Shown one piece after another: positions 1 to 8,594 of a stretch of DNA of 33,676 nt. The DNA lies in the NCBI GenBank assembly GCA_011620315.1, contig WOZO01000135.1:1-33676 (forward strand), written 5' to 3'. Under the pieces are notes generated by a model. It searched no databases. It worked only from the letters and a program-made list of their open reading frames with translations, and had not been told where the DNA came from. This stretch comes from Sideroxydans sp. (lineage in GTDB: Bacteria > Pseudomonadota > Gammaproteobacteria > Burkholderiales > Gallionellaceae). Numbering within the stretch: the first letter of the stretch is position 1; every line of letters begins with the position of its first letter. A program made the translations under genes and the position numbers.

Positions 1-1
1 A

Positions 2-265
2 GGTATCAATGTGCGCGTGGTTTCGATGCCTTCCACCAACGTGTTCGACAAGCAGGATCAGGCCTACAAGGATAGTGTGCTGCCCAAGGGCATCAAGCGC
101 GTGGCCGTCGAAGCGGGTGTCACCGGCGGTTGGTACAAGTACGTGCTGGACGGCGCGGTGGTCGGCATGGACACCTTCGGCGAGTCCGCTCCGGCACCGG
201 AACTGTTCAAGCACTTCGGCTTTACCACAGAGAACGTGGTCAAGGCCGTCAAGTCGGTGCTGTAA
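2..265 (+). CDS. tkt: Transketolase, C-terminal fragment
   Basis: Only the last 87 codons lie in the window, and the frame is open at the left edge. The fragment reads as the C-terminal domain of transketolase: a RVVSMPS strand, [14 protein letters not shown], a VAVEAG strand, GGWYKYV, then [18 protein letters not shown] and a final helix ending KSVL. Transketolase moves two-carbon ketol units between sugar phosphates using thiamine diphosphate. In the Calvin cycle it works in the regeneration of ribulose 5-phosphate. The catalytic and cofactor-binding domains would lie upstream, outside the window. The stop codon is 31 bases before gap, on the same strand, which suggests one operon of Calvin/glycolytic genes. 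It could be named cbbT by context; the sequence alone does not separate tkt from cbbT. Confidence 0.93.
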   Translation, partial: GINVRVVSMPSTNVFDKQDQAYKDSVLPKGIKRVAVEAGVTGGWYKYVLDGAVVGMDTFGESAPAPELFKHFGFTTENVVKAVKSVL

Positions 266-275
266 AAGTTTTTAA

Positions 276-1298
<1,023 letters not shown>

Positions 1299-1310
1299 TC
1301 CATGTTGAAC

Positions 1311-1334
1311 AAGGGCTGGCACATGCCAGCCCTT
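1311..1334 (+). terminator. Stem-loop between gap and pgk
   Basis: A perfect 10-bp stem (AAGGGCTGGC / GCCAGCCCTT) closes a 4-base loop ACAT right after the gap stop codon. The following bases, TAAGTTT, are a weak U-tract, so this is more likely a leaky terminator or a 3'-end-protecting hairpin than a full stop. It would allow gap to be expressed more than pgk from one operon transcript. Confidence 0.6.
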
Positions 1335-1365
1335 TAAGTTTCAGTCTGCAAGAAGGAAAAAAATC

Positions 1366-2547
1366 ATGTCCGTAATCAAAATGACCGACCTGGATCTGAA
1401 GGGCAAGCGAGTCCTGATCCGTTCTGATCTCAATGTGCCCGTCAAAGACGGCAAGGTGACATCTGATGCGCGTATCAGCGCCTCCATGGCCACCATCAAT
1501 GCCGCGCTGAACGCAGGCGCAAAAGTAATGGTGACATCCCACCTTGGTCGTCCGGAAGAAGGTGTGTTCTCCGACGAGAACTCACTCAAGCCGGTAGCCG
1601 ACGATATCGCCAACAAACTGGGCAAGCCCGTGCGCCTGATCCGCGACTGGATCGACGGCGGATTCGACGTGGCCGAGGGCGAGTTGGTGCTGCTGGAAAA
1701 CTGCCGCTTCAACAAGGGAGAAAAGAAGAGCACCGAAGAGCTGTCCAAGAAATATGCCGCGCTGTGCGACGTGTTCGTGATGGACGCATTCGGCACGGCC
1801 CACCGAGCAGAAGCCTCCACCCACGGCGTGGCCAAGTACGCACCGGTCGCCGCCGCCGGCATTCTGCTGACGCAAGAACTGGAAGCACTGACCAAGGCAT
1901 TGCTCAGCCCGGCACGTCCGATGGTGGCTATCGTCGGCGGCTCCAAAGTCTCGACCAAGCTGACCGTGCTGGAATCGTTGTCCGAGAAGTGTGAACAACT
2001 GGTGGTCGGTGGCGGCATCGCCAACACCTTCATCAAGGCAACCGGCGGAAACGTCGGCAAGTCGCTGTGTGAAGACGACCTGGTTCCGACCGCTCAAGCG
2101 CTGATCGAAAAAATGAAACAACGCGGCGCTAACATCCCCATCGCGGTGGATGTGGTGTGCGGCAAGAAGTTCGACGCCAATGAGTCGGCAGTCCTGAAGG
2201 ACGTGGGCGAAGTGGCGGACGACGACATGATCTTCGACATCGGTCCCAAGTCCGCACAGGAATTGGCCGACATCATCATGAAGGCAGGTACCGTAGTTTG
2301 GAACGGACCGGTCGGCGTGTTCGAGTTCGATCAGTTCGGTGAAGGCACCAAGAAAATCGCCGAAGCGATTGCCAATACCAGCGCATTCACACTGGCCGGC
2401 GGTGGCGACACGATTGCCGCGATCCAGAAGTATGACATATTCGACAAAGTGTCCTACATCTCCACCGCAGGCGGTGCGTTCCTGGAATTCCTCGAAGGCA
2501 AGACATTGCCGGCAGTGGCGATCCTGGAAGAACGCGCAAAGCAGTAA
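1366..2547 (+). CDS. pgk: Phosphoglycerate kinase
   Basis: The product is 393 residues, normal for bacterial PGK. Family motifs are in order: [13 protein letters not shown] near residue 20 (substrate loop), [30 protein letters not shown] around residue 190, WNGPVGVFE in the nucleotide domain, and GGGDTIAAI plus [13 protein letters not shown] near the C-terminus. PGK phosphorylates 3-phosphoglycerate with ATP in the Calvin cycle and runs the opposite way in glycolysis. The start follows AAGAAGGA at a good distance. It is the third gene in the tkt-gap-pgk-pyk-fba series, all on one strand. Nothing is missing or unusual in the protein. Confidence 0.98.
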   Translation: MSVIKMTDLDLKGKRVLIRSDLNVPVKDGKVTSDARISASMATINAALNAGAKVMVTSHLGRPEEGVFSDENSLKPVADDIANKLGKPVRLIRDWIDGGFDVAEGELVLLENCRFNKGEKKSTEELSKKYAALCDVFVMDAFGTAHRAEASTHGVAKYAPVAAAGILLTQELEALTKALLSPARPMVAIVGGSKVSTKLTVLESLSEKCEQLVVGGGIANTFIKATGGNVGKSLCEDDLVPTAQALIEKMKQRGANIPIAVDVVCGKKFDANESAVLKDVGEVADDDMIFDIGPKSAQELADIIMKAGTVVWNGPVGVFEFDQFGEGTKKIAEAIANTSAFTLAGGGDTIAAIQKYDIFDKVSYISTAGGAFLEFLEGKTLPAVAILEERAKQ

Positions 2548-2557
2548 AACGAACGTC

Positions 2558-2592
2558 CCCTGCATCCCCGATGGAGAGAGAGGGGTGCAGGG
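2558..2592 (+). other. Stem-loop between pgk and pyk
   Basis: CCCTGCA-T-CCCC pairs with GGGGTGCAGGG, giving an 11-bp stem with one bulged T and a purine-rich 12-base loop. It lies 10 bases after the pgk stop and ends 28 bases before the pyk start. No U-tract follows, so an RNA-processing or stability role is more likely than termination. This is the second spacer in the operon holding a stable hairpin. Confidence 0.5.
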
Positions 2593-2620
2593 TGGAACGC
2601 TGGAAACAAACAAGGAAATC

Positions 2621-4060
2621 ATGCTGCGCAGAACAAAAATAGTAGCAACCCTGGGGCCCGCAACCAATGACCTCAAGTCTTTGACCGCAATCATTCGGGT
2701 CGGCGTCGATGTTGTGCGTATGAACTTCTCGCACGGTACGGCCGCAGATCATCAAAAACGTGCTGAGATCGTGCGTGCGGCGGCAGCAACAGCCGGTCGC
2801 ACCGTCGGTATCCTCGCCGACTTGCAGGGACCGAAAATCCGCGTACGCAAGTTCGAGAATGACAAGATCATTCTGAAACCGGGCGACTCATTCATTCTGG
2901 ATGCCGCACTGGAAGGTCTGGGCAATCAGCAACGCGTCGGTCTGGATTACAAAGAACTGCCGCAGGATGTGGAGATCGGTACCGTCTTGTTGCTCAACGA
3001 CGGCCTGCTGGAATTCCACGTGACCGGTGTCAAAGGTACGGAAGTGCATTGCACCGTCGTGCGCGGTGGCGTGTTGTCCAACAACAAGGGCATCAATCGC
3101 AAAGGCGGCGGACTCACCGCACCGGCACTGACCGACAAGGACAAGGAAGACATCAAGACGGCCGCGCTGATCAAGGCGGACTTCCTGGCTGTTTCCTTCC
3201 CGCGCTCGGCAGCGGATATGAAGTTGGCGCGAGAACTGATGCACGCCGCTGGAGGCAAGAGTCTGCTGATCGCCAAGATCGAGCGCGCCGAAGCGATCCC
3301 GGTTTTGGGCGAGATCATCGAAGCTTCCGACGGCATCATGGTCGCGCGCGGTGACCTGGCAGTCGAAGTCGGCGATGCGGCCGTACCCGGTCTGCAGAAG
3401 AAGATGATCAAACTGGCGCGCGCCAAGAATCGTCTGGTCATCACGGCCACGCAGATGATGGAATCGATGATCACAGCACCGATCCCGACCAGAGCGGAAG
3501 TTTCCGACGTGGCGAACGCCGTGCTGGACGGAACCGACGCCGTGATGCTGTCGGCGGAAACCGCCGTCGGTGACTATCCGGTCGAGACCATCGAGTCGAT
3601 GGCGCGCATCTGCCTCAATGCCGAGGAAGAGAGCGAAGAAAGCGCGGCGGATCGCCGTCTGGAATTTAACAAATTCAGCCGCATCGATCAGTCCATTGCC
3701 ATGTCCGCGCTGTATGCCGCGTCGCATTTCAAGGTGAAAGCAATCGTTGCCCTGACACAATCGGGATCGACCGCCTTGTGGATGTCGCGTACCAGTGCGG
3801 CAACCCCCATCTTCGCGATGACACCGATGGAAGCCACGCTGAGCAAGGTCACCTTGTTCAGCGGCGTGCATCCGATCGCGTTCGAATCCACCTCGGACGA
3901 CCACTCGGTCACCCTGCGTCAGGCGGAAGACGAATTGCTGCGCCTGAACATGGTGCAGGAAGGCGACCTGATCGTGATGACCGTGGGCGAGGCGATTGGC
4001 AAGGCTGGTCACACCAACACCATGAAGATCGTGCGCGTCGGCGATCATCGTAAGAGCTAA
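2621..4060 (+). CDS. pyk: Pyruvate kinase
   Basis: The 479-residue product has the normal length and the motif order of pyruvate kinase: MLRRTKIVATLGPA at the N-terminus, MNFSHG near 34-39, ADLQGPKIRV, KGINRKGG, the signature LLIAKIERAEAI, IMVARGDLAVEVG (Mg and phosphoenolpyruvate site), ATQMMESMI and PTRAEVSDVANAVLDG with MLSAETAVGDYPVE. It converts phosphoenolpyruvate and ADP to pyruvate and ATP. The ATG at 2621 is chosen because it follows AAGGAA and begins exactly at the family N-terminus; the longer open frame reaching back into pgk has no such support. In this cluster the enzyme sits at the branch where fixed carbon leaves the cycle towards pyruvate and biosynthesis. The C-terminal domain (about residues 350-479) looks complete. 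Confidence 0.97.
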   Translation: MLRRTKIVATLGPATNDLKSLTAIIRVGVDVVRMNFSHGTAADHQKRAEIVRAAAATAGRTVGILADLQGPKIRVRKFENDKIILKPGDSFILDAALEGLGNQQRVGLDYKELPQDVEIGTVLLLNDGLLEFHVTGVKGTEVHCTVVRGGVLSNNKGINRKGGGLTAPALTDKDKEDIKTAALIKADFLAVSFPRSAADMKLARELMHAAGGKSLLIAKIERAEAIPVLGEIIEASDGIMVARGDLAVEVGDAAVPGLQKKMIKLARAKNRLVITATQMMESMITAPIPTRAEVSDVANAVLDGTDAVMLSAETAVGDYPVETIESMARICLNAEEESEESAADRRLEFNKFSRIDQSIAMSALYAASHFKVKAIVALTQSGSTALWMSRTSAATPIFAMTPMEATLSKVTLFSGVHPIAFESTSDDHSVTLRQAEDELLRLNMVQEGDLIVMTVGEAIGKAGHTNTMKIVRVGDHRKS

Positions 4061-4089
4061 TGTTTTGTAATTAATATCAGGAGGAAATA

Positions 4090-5154
4090 ATGGCACTCGT
4101 ATCCTTGCGTCAACTACTCGATCACGCGGCAGAAAACAACTACGGCCTGCCGGCGTTCAACGTCAACAACCTGGAGCAGGTCAAGGCCATCATGGAAGCG
4201 GCCGATGAGACCAACAGCCCGGTGATCATGCAGGGTTCCGCCGGCGCGCGCAAATACGCGGGCGAGCCGTTCCTGCGCCACCTCATCGAAGCGGCTGTGG
4301 AAATGTATCCGCACATCCCTGTCGTGATGCACCAGGACCACGGCGCATCGCCGGCAGTCTGCATCAACGCCATCAAGTCCGGCTTCTCCAGCGTGATGAT
4401 GGACGGCTCGCTGATGACCGACGGCAAGACGCCTTCTTCTTTCGAGTACAACGTCAACGTCACCCGTAGCGTGGTAGAAATGTCGCACGCAGTCGGCGTT
4501 TCCGTCGAAGGCGAACTGGGTTGCCTGGGTTCTCTGGAATCCGGCCACGGCGAAAAGGAAGACGGCCACGGCGCCGAAGGCGTTCTGTCCCACGACCAGT
4601 TGCTGACCGACCCGAACGAAGCAGCCGAGTTCGTCAAGCTGACTCAGGTTGACGCTTTGGCTATCGCTATCGGCACCAGCCACGGTGCCTACAAGTTCAC
4701 CAAGCCGCCCACAGGCGACACGCTGGCGATCAGCCGCATCAAGGAGATCCACGCACGTATCCCCAACACCCACCTGGTGATGCACGGTTCTTCTTCCGTG
4801 CCGCAAGAGTGGCTGGAGATCATCAACCAGTTCGGCGGCGCGATGCCACAGACTTACGGCGTGCCGGTCGAAGAGATCGTCGAAGGCATCAAGCACGGCG
4901 TGCGCAAAGTGAACATCGACACCGACCTGCGCATGGCCTCCACCGGCGCGACCCGCCGTTACCTGGCGCAAAACCCCAAGGACTTCGATCCGCGCAAGTT
5001 CCTGGCCGAAACCACCAAGGCGATGAAGGCGATCTGCAAGGCACGTTACGAAGCCTTCGGTTCCGCAGGCCAAGCCGGCAAGATCAAGCCGATCGCGCTG
5101 GACGCCATGGCGATGCGTTACATCAAGGGCGAACTGAACGCGATCGTGAAGTAA
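4090..5154 (+). CDS. fba: Class II fructose-1,6-bisphosphate aldolase
   Basis: The 354-residue product is a class II, zinc-dependent aldolase of the type found in Calvin-cycle clusters (often named cbbA). Visible landmarks are [21 protein letters not shown] at 80-87 with Asp83 as the likely proton donor and His84 as a zinc ligand, [20 protein letters not shown] with a further zinc-ligand His, VMHGSSSVP, and [11 protein letters not shown] in the phosphate-binding part. It condenses dihydroxyacetone phosphate with glyceraldehyde 3-phosphate, and with erythrose 4-phosphate to sedoheptulose bisphosphate. A strong ribosome site AGGAGG precedes the start. It is the last gene of the operon, closed by the terminator that begins 22 bases after its stop. 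Confidence 0.97.
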   Translation: MALVSLRQLLDHAAENNYGLPAFNVNNLEQVKAIMEAADETNSPVIMQGSAGARKYAGEPFLRHLIEAAVEMYPHIPVVMHQDHGASPAVCINAIKSGFSSVMMDGSLMTDGKTPSSFEYNVNVTRSVVEMSHAVGVSVEGELGCLGSLESGHGEKEDGHGAEGVLSHDQLLTDPNEAAEFVKLTQVDALAIAIGTSHGAYKFTKPPTGDTLAISRIKEIHARIPNTHLVMHGSSSVPQEWLEIINQFGGAMPQTYGVPVEEIVEGIKHGVRKVNIDTDLRMASTGATRRYLAQNPKDFDPRKFLAETTKAMKAICKARYEAFGSAGQAGKIKPIALDAMAMRYIKGELNAIVK

Positions 5155-5175
5155 TCCTTCGCAACAGCGAGCAAT

Positions 5176-5201
5176 AAAAAGCGACCTTCGGGTCGCTTTT
5201 T
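5176..5201. terminator. Bidirectional rho-independent terminator, fba / cbbR
   Basis: AAAAAGCGACC and GGTCGCTTTTT form a perfect 11-bp stem around the stable tetraloop TTCG. An A-run on one side and a T-run on the other make it work in both directions, for fba on the plus strand and cbbR on the minus strand. The cbbR stop codon (5200-5202) overlaps the end of the hairpin. Confidence 0.93.
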
Positions 5202-6102
5202 ATTGGCCGGTCGTTTGCGACTGCACGATCAGGTATTTCTCAAATTCCACGACGGCAGCCGACGAGCGCTTATCCTTGCGCTGCACGATGTACCAGTGCC
5301 GCACGATGGGAAAACTATCCACATCGAGGATGACTAGGCGTCCCGTTTCGAGTTCAAGCTCGATACCGTGGCGGGAGATGATGCCCACCCCCATACCGGC
5401 CTGCACCGACTGCTTGATCGCCTCATTGGTATCCATCTCCATGTGCGTCGGCAAGGGGAGTTGGTGGCCGGCAAAGTAGCGCTCGACCACACCGCGCGTA
5501 CCCGAGCCCAGTTCGCGCAACAGGAAAGTCTCCCTGGCAAGCTGGTGCGCCTGGATATGTACACTGCCGGCCAGGGCATGCGAGGGCGCGGCGATAACCA
5601 CCATCGGATTTTGCAAGAACGGCTTGGCGACCATCTCGGTCCCGGCTGGTGGTTGGCCCATGATGGCCAGATCGGCGATATTCTCGGAAAGCTGTTTGAG
5701 CACAGCATCGCGGTTGGCGACAGAAAGCGCGACTTGAATGCCGGGGTGCAGCTGGATGAAGCTCGCCAGCAATTGCGGCATGAAGTAGTTGGCCGTGCTG
5801 ACCACCGCGATGTTCAGCTTGCCGCGTTCCATGCCCTTCATCGCATCGAAGCTGGATTCCATCTCCTGCATCAACTGCAATATGGCGCGCGAATAATGCA
5901 TCAGTTCGCGGCCGGCTTCGGTCAGGAACAGGCGCTTGCCGGCTTGTTCGAACAGGGGGATTCCGATAGTCTGCTCCGCCTGCTTGATCTGCATGGAAAC
6001 GGCGGGTTGCGACAGGAAAAGCTCTTCCGCAGCACGCGAGTGACTCAAGTGACGCGAGACACTTTCAAAGACCTGCAGCTGGCGAAGCGTGAGTGACAAC
6101 AT
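5200..6102 (-). CDS. cbbR: LysR-type regulator of the Calvin cycle genes, CbbR
   Basis: The 300-residue product starts with a LysR-type winged helix-turn-helix: LTLRQLQVFE, then SRAAEELFLSQPAVSMQIKQAEQ, then IPLFEQAGKRLFLTEAGREL. The remaining two thirds form the periplasmic-binding-protein-like effector domain (about residues 90-295). Calling it CbbR rests on its position, divergent from cbbM, on the T-N11-A sites in the shared 129-base spacer, and on close family character of the N-terminus. CbbR proteins activate cbb operons in response to metabolites such as RuBP, phosphoenolpyruvate or NADPH, depending on species; the effector here is unknown. The ATG at 6102 has no strong ribosome site, which fits low, autoregulated expression. 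The 3' end runs into the shared terminator. Confidence 0.93.
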   Translation of the reverse strand: MLSLTLRQLQVFESVSRHLSHSRAAEELFLSQPAVSMQIKQAEQTIGIPLFEQAGKRLFLTEAGRELMHYSRAILQLMQEMESSFDAMKGMERGKLNIAVVSTANYFMPQLLASFIQLHPGIQVALSVANRDAVLKQLSENIADLAIMGQPPAGTEMVAKPFLQNPMVVIAAPSHALAGSVHIQAHQLARETFLLRELGSGTRGVVERYFAGHQLPLPTHMEMDTNEAIKQSVQAGMGVGIISRHGIELELETGRLVILDVDSFPIVRHWYIVQRKDKRSSAAVVEFEKYLIVQSQTTGQ

Positions 6103-6121
6103 GATGGTCAGAATTCTAGTT

Positions 6122-6158
6122 CATAAGCAATGCTTATGGTAGCGATAAAAATATTTGA
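6122..6158. promoter_or_regulatory. CbbR operator: two T-N11-A half-dyads
   Basis: The cbbR-cbbM spacer holds a perfect inverted repeat CATAAGCA-A-TGCTTATG (6122-6138), containing TAA-N7-TTA (6124-6136). A second TAA-N7-TGA site is at 6146-6158. Both fit the published CbbR consensus TNA-N7/8-TNA, and they are 22 bp apart start to start, about two helix turns, so they face the same side. The first looks like a high-affinity recognition site and the second, nearer cbbM, like the activation site. A TTGACT at 6155-6160 overlaps the second site and may serve as a -35 element; no convincing -10 was found. Confidence 0.75.
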
Positions 6159-6231
6159 CTATTATTTATGATGGTGCGTGCGTACAGTGCATGCCGTTGC
6201 AAGAACAACTAATCGACAAGAGGAGAAAACA

Positions 6232-7644
6232 ATGGATCAATCGAATCGTTACTCAAATCTGAATCTGAAAGAAGCGGATCTGATCGCTGGTGGCAAGCAC
6301 CTGCTGGTGGCATACAAGCTCATTCCTGCCAAAGGTTATGGTTTCCTGGAAGTGGCCGCTCACGTAGCAGCCGAATCCTCTACCGGCACCAACGTGGAAG
6401 TTTCCACGACCGATGACTTCACGCGCGGCGTCGATGCGCTGGTGTATGAAATCGATGAAACAGCCTTTGGCGATGACCAGGTCAAGGGCGGCGGTCTGAT
6501 GAAGATCGCCTATCCGGTTGAGTTGTTCGATCCGAACCTGACCGATGGCACTTACAACATCTCCCACCTGTGGTCCCTGATCCTGGGTAACAACCAAGGC
6601 ATGGGCGACCATCAGGGTCTGCGCATGCTGGACTTCCTGGTGCCCGAGTGCATGATGAAGCATTTCGACGGCCCGTCCGCCAACATCAGCAACCTGTGGA
6701 AGGTGCTGGGTCGCTCTGAGACCGACGGCGGATACATCGCCGGCACCATCATCAAGCCGAAACTGGGTCTGCGTCCCGAGCCTTTCGCCAAGGCATGCTA
6801 CGACTTCTGGCTGGGTGGCGACTTCATCAAGAACGATGAGCCGCAAGCCAACCAACCGTTCTGCCCGATGGAAGTGGTCATGCCCAAGGTGGCAGAAGCC
6901 ATGGACCGCGCACAGCAGGCAACCGGCCAGGCCAAGCTGTTCTCGGCCAACATCACCGCCGACTATCACAAGGAAATGATCCACCGCGGCGAGTTCGTGC
7001 TGGAAACTTTCGCCAAGTACAACTCCGCCGACCACGTTGCATTCCTGGTCGACGGTTTCGTGACCGGCCCGGCTGGTGTGACCACCTGCCGCCGTGCATT
7101 CCCGGATACCTTCCTGCACTTCCACCGCGCAGGCCACGGTGCGGTGACTTCCTACAAGTCGCCGATGGGTATGGATCCGCTGTGCTACATGAAGCTGGTG
7201 CGTCTGATGGGTGCTTCCGGTATGCACACCGGCACCATGGGTTACGGCAAGATGGAAGGCCACGGCAAGGAAACCGTGCTGGCATACATGCTGGAACGCG
7301 ACGAGTGCCAAGGGCCTTACTTCTACCAGAAGTGGTACGGCATGAAGGCCACCACCCCGATCATCTCGGGCGGCATGAACGCACTGCGCCTGCCGGGCTT
7401 CTTCAAAAACCTGGGCCACGGCAACGTGATCAACACCTGCGGCGGCGGCTCCTTCGGCCACATCGACAGCCCGGCAGCCGGCGGTATCTCGCTGGGTCAG
7501 GCTTACGAGTGCTGGAAGTCCGGCACCGATCCGATCGAATATGCCAAGACTCACAAAGAGTTCGCACGTGCTTTCGAATCCTTCCCGAAAGACGGCGACA
7601 AGCTGTTCCCGGGCTGGCGCGAAAAGCTGGGCGTACACAAGTAA
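6232..7644 (+). CDS. cbbM: Ribulose-1,5-bisphosphate carboxylase/oxygenase, form II
   Basis: The 470-residue product is a form II RuBisCO. Visible active-site parts: Glu48 in AAESSTGTN, Lys175 in [20 protein letters not shown] with the carbamylated Lys200 and metal ligands Asp202 and Glu203, the general-base His298 in HFHRAGHG, loop-6 Lys340 in MGYGKMEG, and SGGMNAL and CGGGSFGH for phosphate binding. It fixes CO2 onto ribulose bisphosphate; form II has low CO2/O2 specificity and suits low-oxygen, high-CO2 places. The ATG at 6232 follows AGGAG and matches the family start MDQS; the longer GTG start at 6178 is not supported. Compared with recalled Rhodospirillum rubrum and Thiobacillus sequences there is an extra stretch of about nine residues around 76-90, rich in Gly and Asp. 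A terminator follows directly. Confidence 0.98.
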   Translation: MDQSNRYSNLNLKEADLIAGGKHLLVAYKLIPAKGYGFLEVAAHVAAESSTGTNVEVSTTDDFTRGVDALVYEIDETAFGDDQVKGGGLMKIAYPVELFDPNLTDGTYNISHLWSLILGNNQGMGDHQGLRMLDFLVPECMMKHFDGPSANISNLWKVLGRSETDGGYIAGTIIKPKLGLRPEPFAKACYDFWLGGDFIKNDEPQANQPFCPMEVVMPKVAEAMDRAQQATGQAKLFSANITADYHKEMIHRGEFVLETFAKYNSADHVAFLVDGFVTGPAGVTTCRRAFPDTFLHFHRAGHGAVTSYKSPMGMDPLCYMKLVRLMGASGMHTGTMGYGKMEGHGKETVLAYMLERDECQGPYFYQKWYGMKATTPIISGGMNALRLPGFFKNLGHGNVINTCGGGSFGHIDSPAAGGISLGQAYECWKSGTDPIEYAKTHKEFARAFESFPKDGDKLFPGWREKLGVHK

Positions 7645-7672
7645 GCTCAGGCAGCATCGCAGCACTAAAACG

Positions 7673-7700
7673 CGCCCCCACACGTTGGGGGCGTTTTTTT
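7673..7700 (+). terminator. Rho-independent terminator after cbbM
   Basis: CGCCCCCA and TGGGGGCG form a perfect 8-bp stem with a 5-base loop, followed by seven T. It lies 28 bases after the cbbM stop and 58 bases before the cbbQ start. Since no clear promoter is visible before cbbQ, partial read-through would give much more CbbM than CbbQ/CbbO. Confidence 0.9.
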
Positions 7701-7757
7701 CCAGACGCACAAGACCGCAACAAGGTTGCGGGCATGCGTCGAACCAAGGAGTTCGCT

Positions 7758-8561
7758 ATGGATAACAAGGAACAATACAAGGTCCACAAAGAGCCGTTCT
7801 ACCAGGCGCAAGGTGACGAAGTCGCGCTGTACGAAGCGGCCTACAACGCCCGCCTGCCGGTGATGGTGAAAGGCCCGACCGGCTGCGGCAAGTCGCGCTT
7901 CATCGAATACATGGCATGGAAGCTCAACAAGCCGCTGATCACCGTGGCCTGCAACGAGGACATGACCGCATCCGATCTGGTCGGCCGCTATCTGCTCGAT
8001 GCCAACGGCACGCGCTGGCTGGACGGTCCGCTCACCGCCGCCGCCCGCATCGGCGCGATCTGCTATCTGGATGAAGTGGTAGAAGCGCGCCAGGACACCA
8101 CCGTGGTGATCCACCCGCTGACCGACCACCGCCGCACCCTGCCGCTGGACAAAAAGGGTGAATTGATCGAAGCGCATCCCGATTTCCAGCTGGTGATCTC
8201 GTACAACCCCGGCTACCAGAGCTTGATGAAGGATCTGAAGCAATCCACCAAGCAGCGTTTCACGGGCTTCGAGTTCGACTACCCGAGCGCGGCATTGGAA
8301 GCGGAGATTCTGTCCAGGGAAACCGGGCTGGACGTGGTGATCTGCGGCAAGCTGGTGCAGATCGGCCAGGCCGCACGCAACCTGAAAGGTCACGGCCTGG
8401 ATGAAGGCATCTCCACGCGGCTGCTGGTGTATGCAGCCACGCTGATCAAGAATGGGGTCGATGCCAAAGCCGCCTGCCGTATGGCGATGGTGCGTCCGAT
8501 CACCGACGACGCGGACATCCGCGACACGCTTGATCACGCGATTGACGCCTCGTTCGCCTGA
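7758..8561 (+). CDS. cbbQ: RuBisCO activase AAA+ subunit CbbQ
   Basis: The 267-residue product is a MoxR-type AAA+ ATPase. Walker A is GPTGCGKS at 39-46 with Lys45; Walker B is ICYLDE at 101-106 with Asp105 and Glu106. A sensor-like ISYNPGYQ is near 148-155, and STKQRF near 163-168 may carry the arginine finger. The C-terminal helical part (about 190-267, with GLDEGISTRLLVYAA) is the CbbQ/NirQ/NorQ lid. CbbQ forms hexamers and, together with CbbO, uses ATP to strip inhibitory sugar phosphates from RuBisCO. The ATG at 7758 follows AAGGAG. It sits directly between cbbM and cbbO, which fixes the function as CbbQ rather than NorQ/NirQ. Confidence 0.96.
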   Translation: MDNKEQYKVHKEPFYQAQGDEVALYEAAYNARLPVMVKGPTGCGKSRFIEYMAWKLNKPLITVACNEDMTASDLVGRYLLDANGTRWLDGPLTAAARIGAICYLDEVVEARQDTTVVIHPLTDHRRTLPLDKKGELIEAHPDFQLVISYNPGYQSLMKDLKQSTKQRFTGFEFDYPSAALEAEILSRETGLDVVICGKLVQIGQAARNLKGHGLDEGISTRLLVYAATLIKNGVDAKAACRMAMVRPITDDADIRDTLDHAIDASFA

Positions 8562-8594
8562 ACGCGGGGCGATGCGAACTACAGGGGCTGATCG

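Noticed and set aside
2339-2620. Longer N-terminus of pyruvate kinase running back into pgk
   Set aside because: It overlaps pgk in another frame; ATG 2621 has AAGGAA and the exact family beginning.
6178-6231. GTG start extending cbbM by 18 residues
   Set aside because: The extension has no family match and overlaps the promoter region; ATG 6232 follows AGGAG and gives the standard MDQS start.
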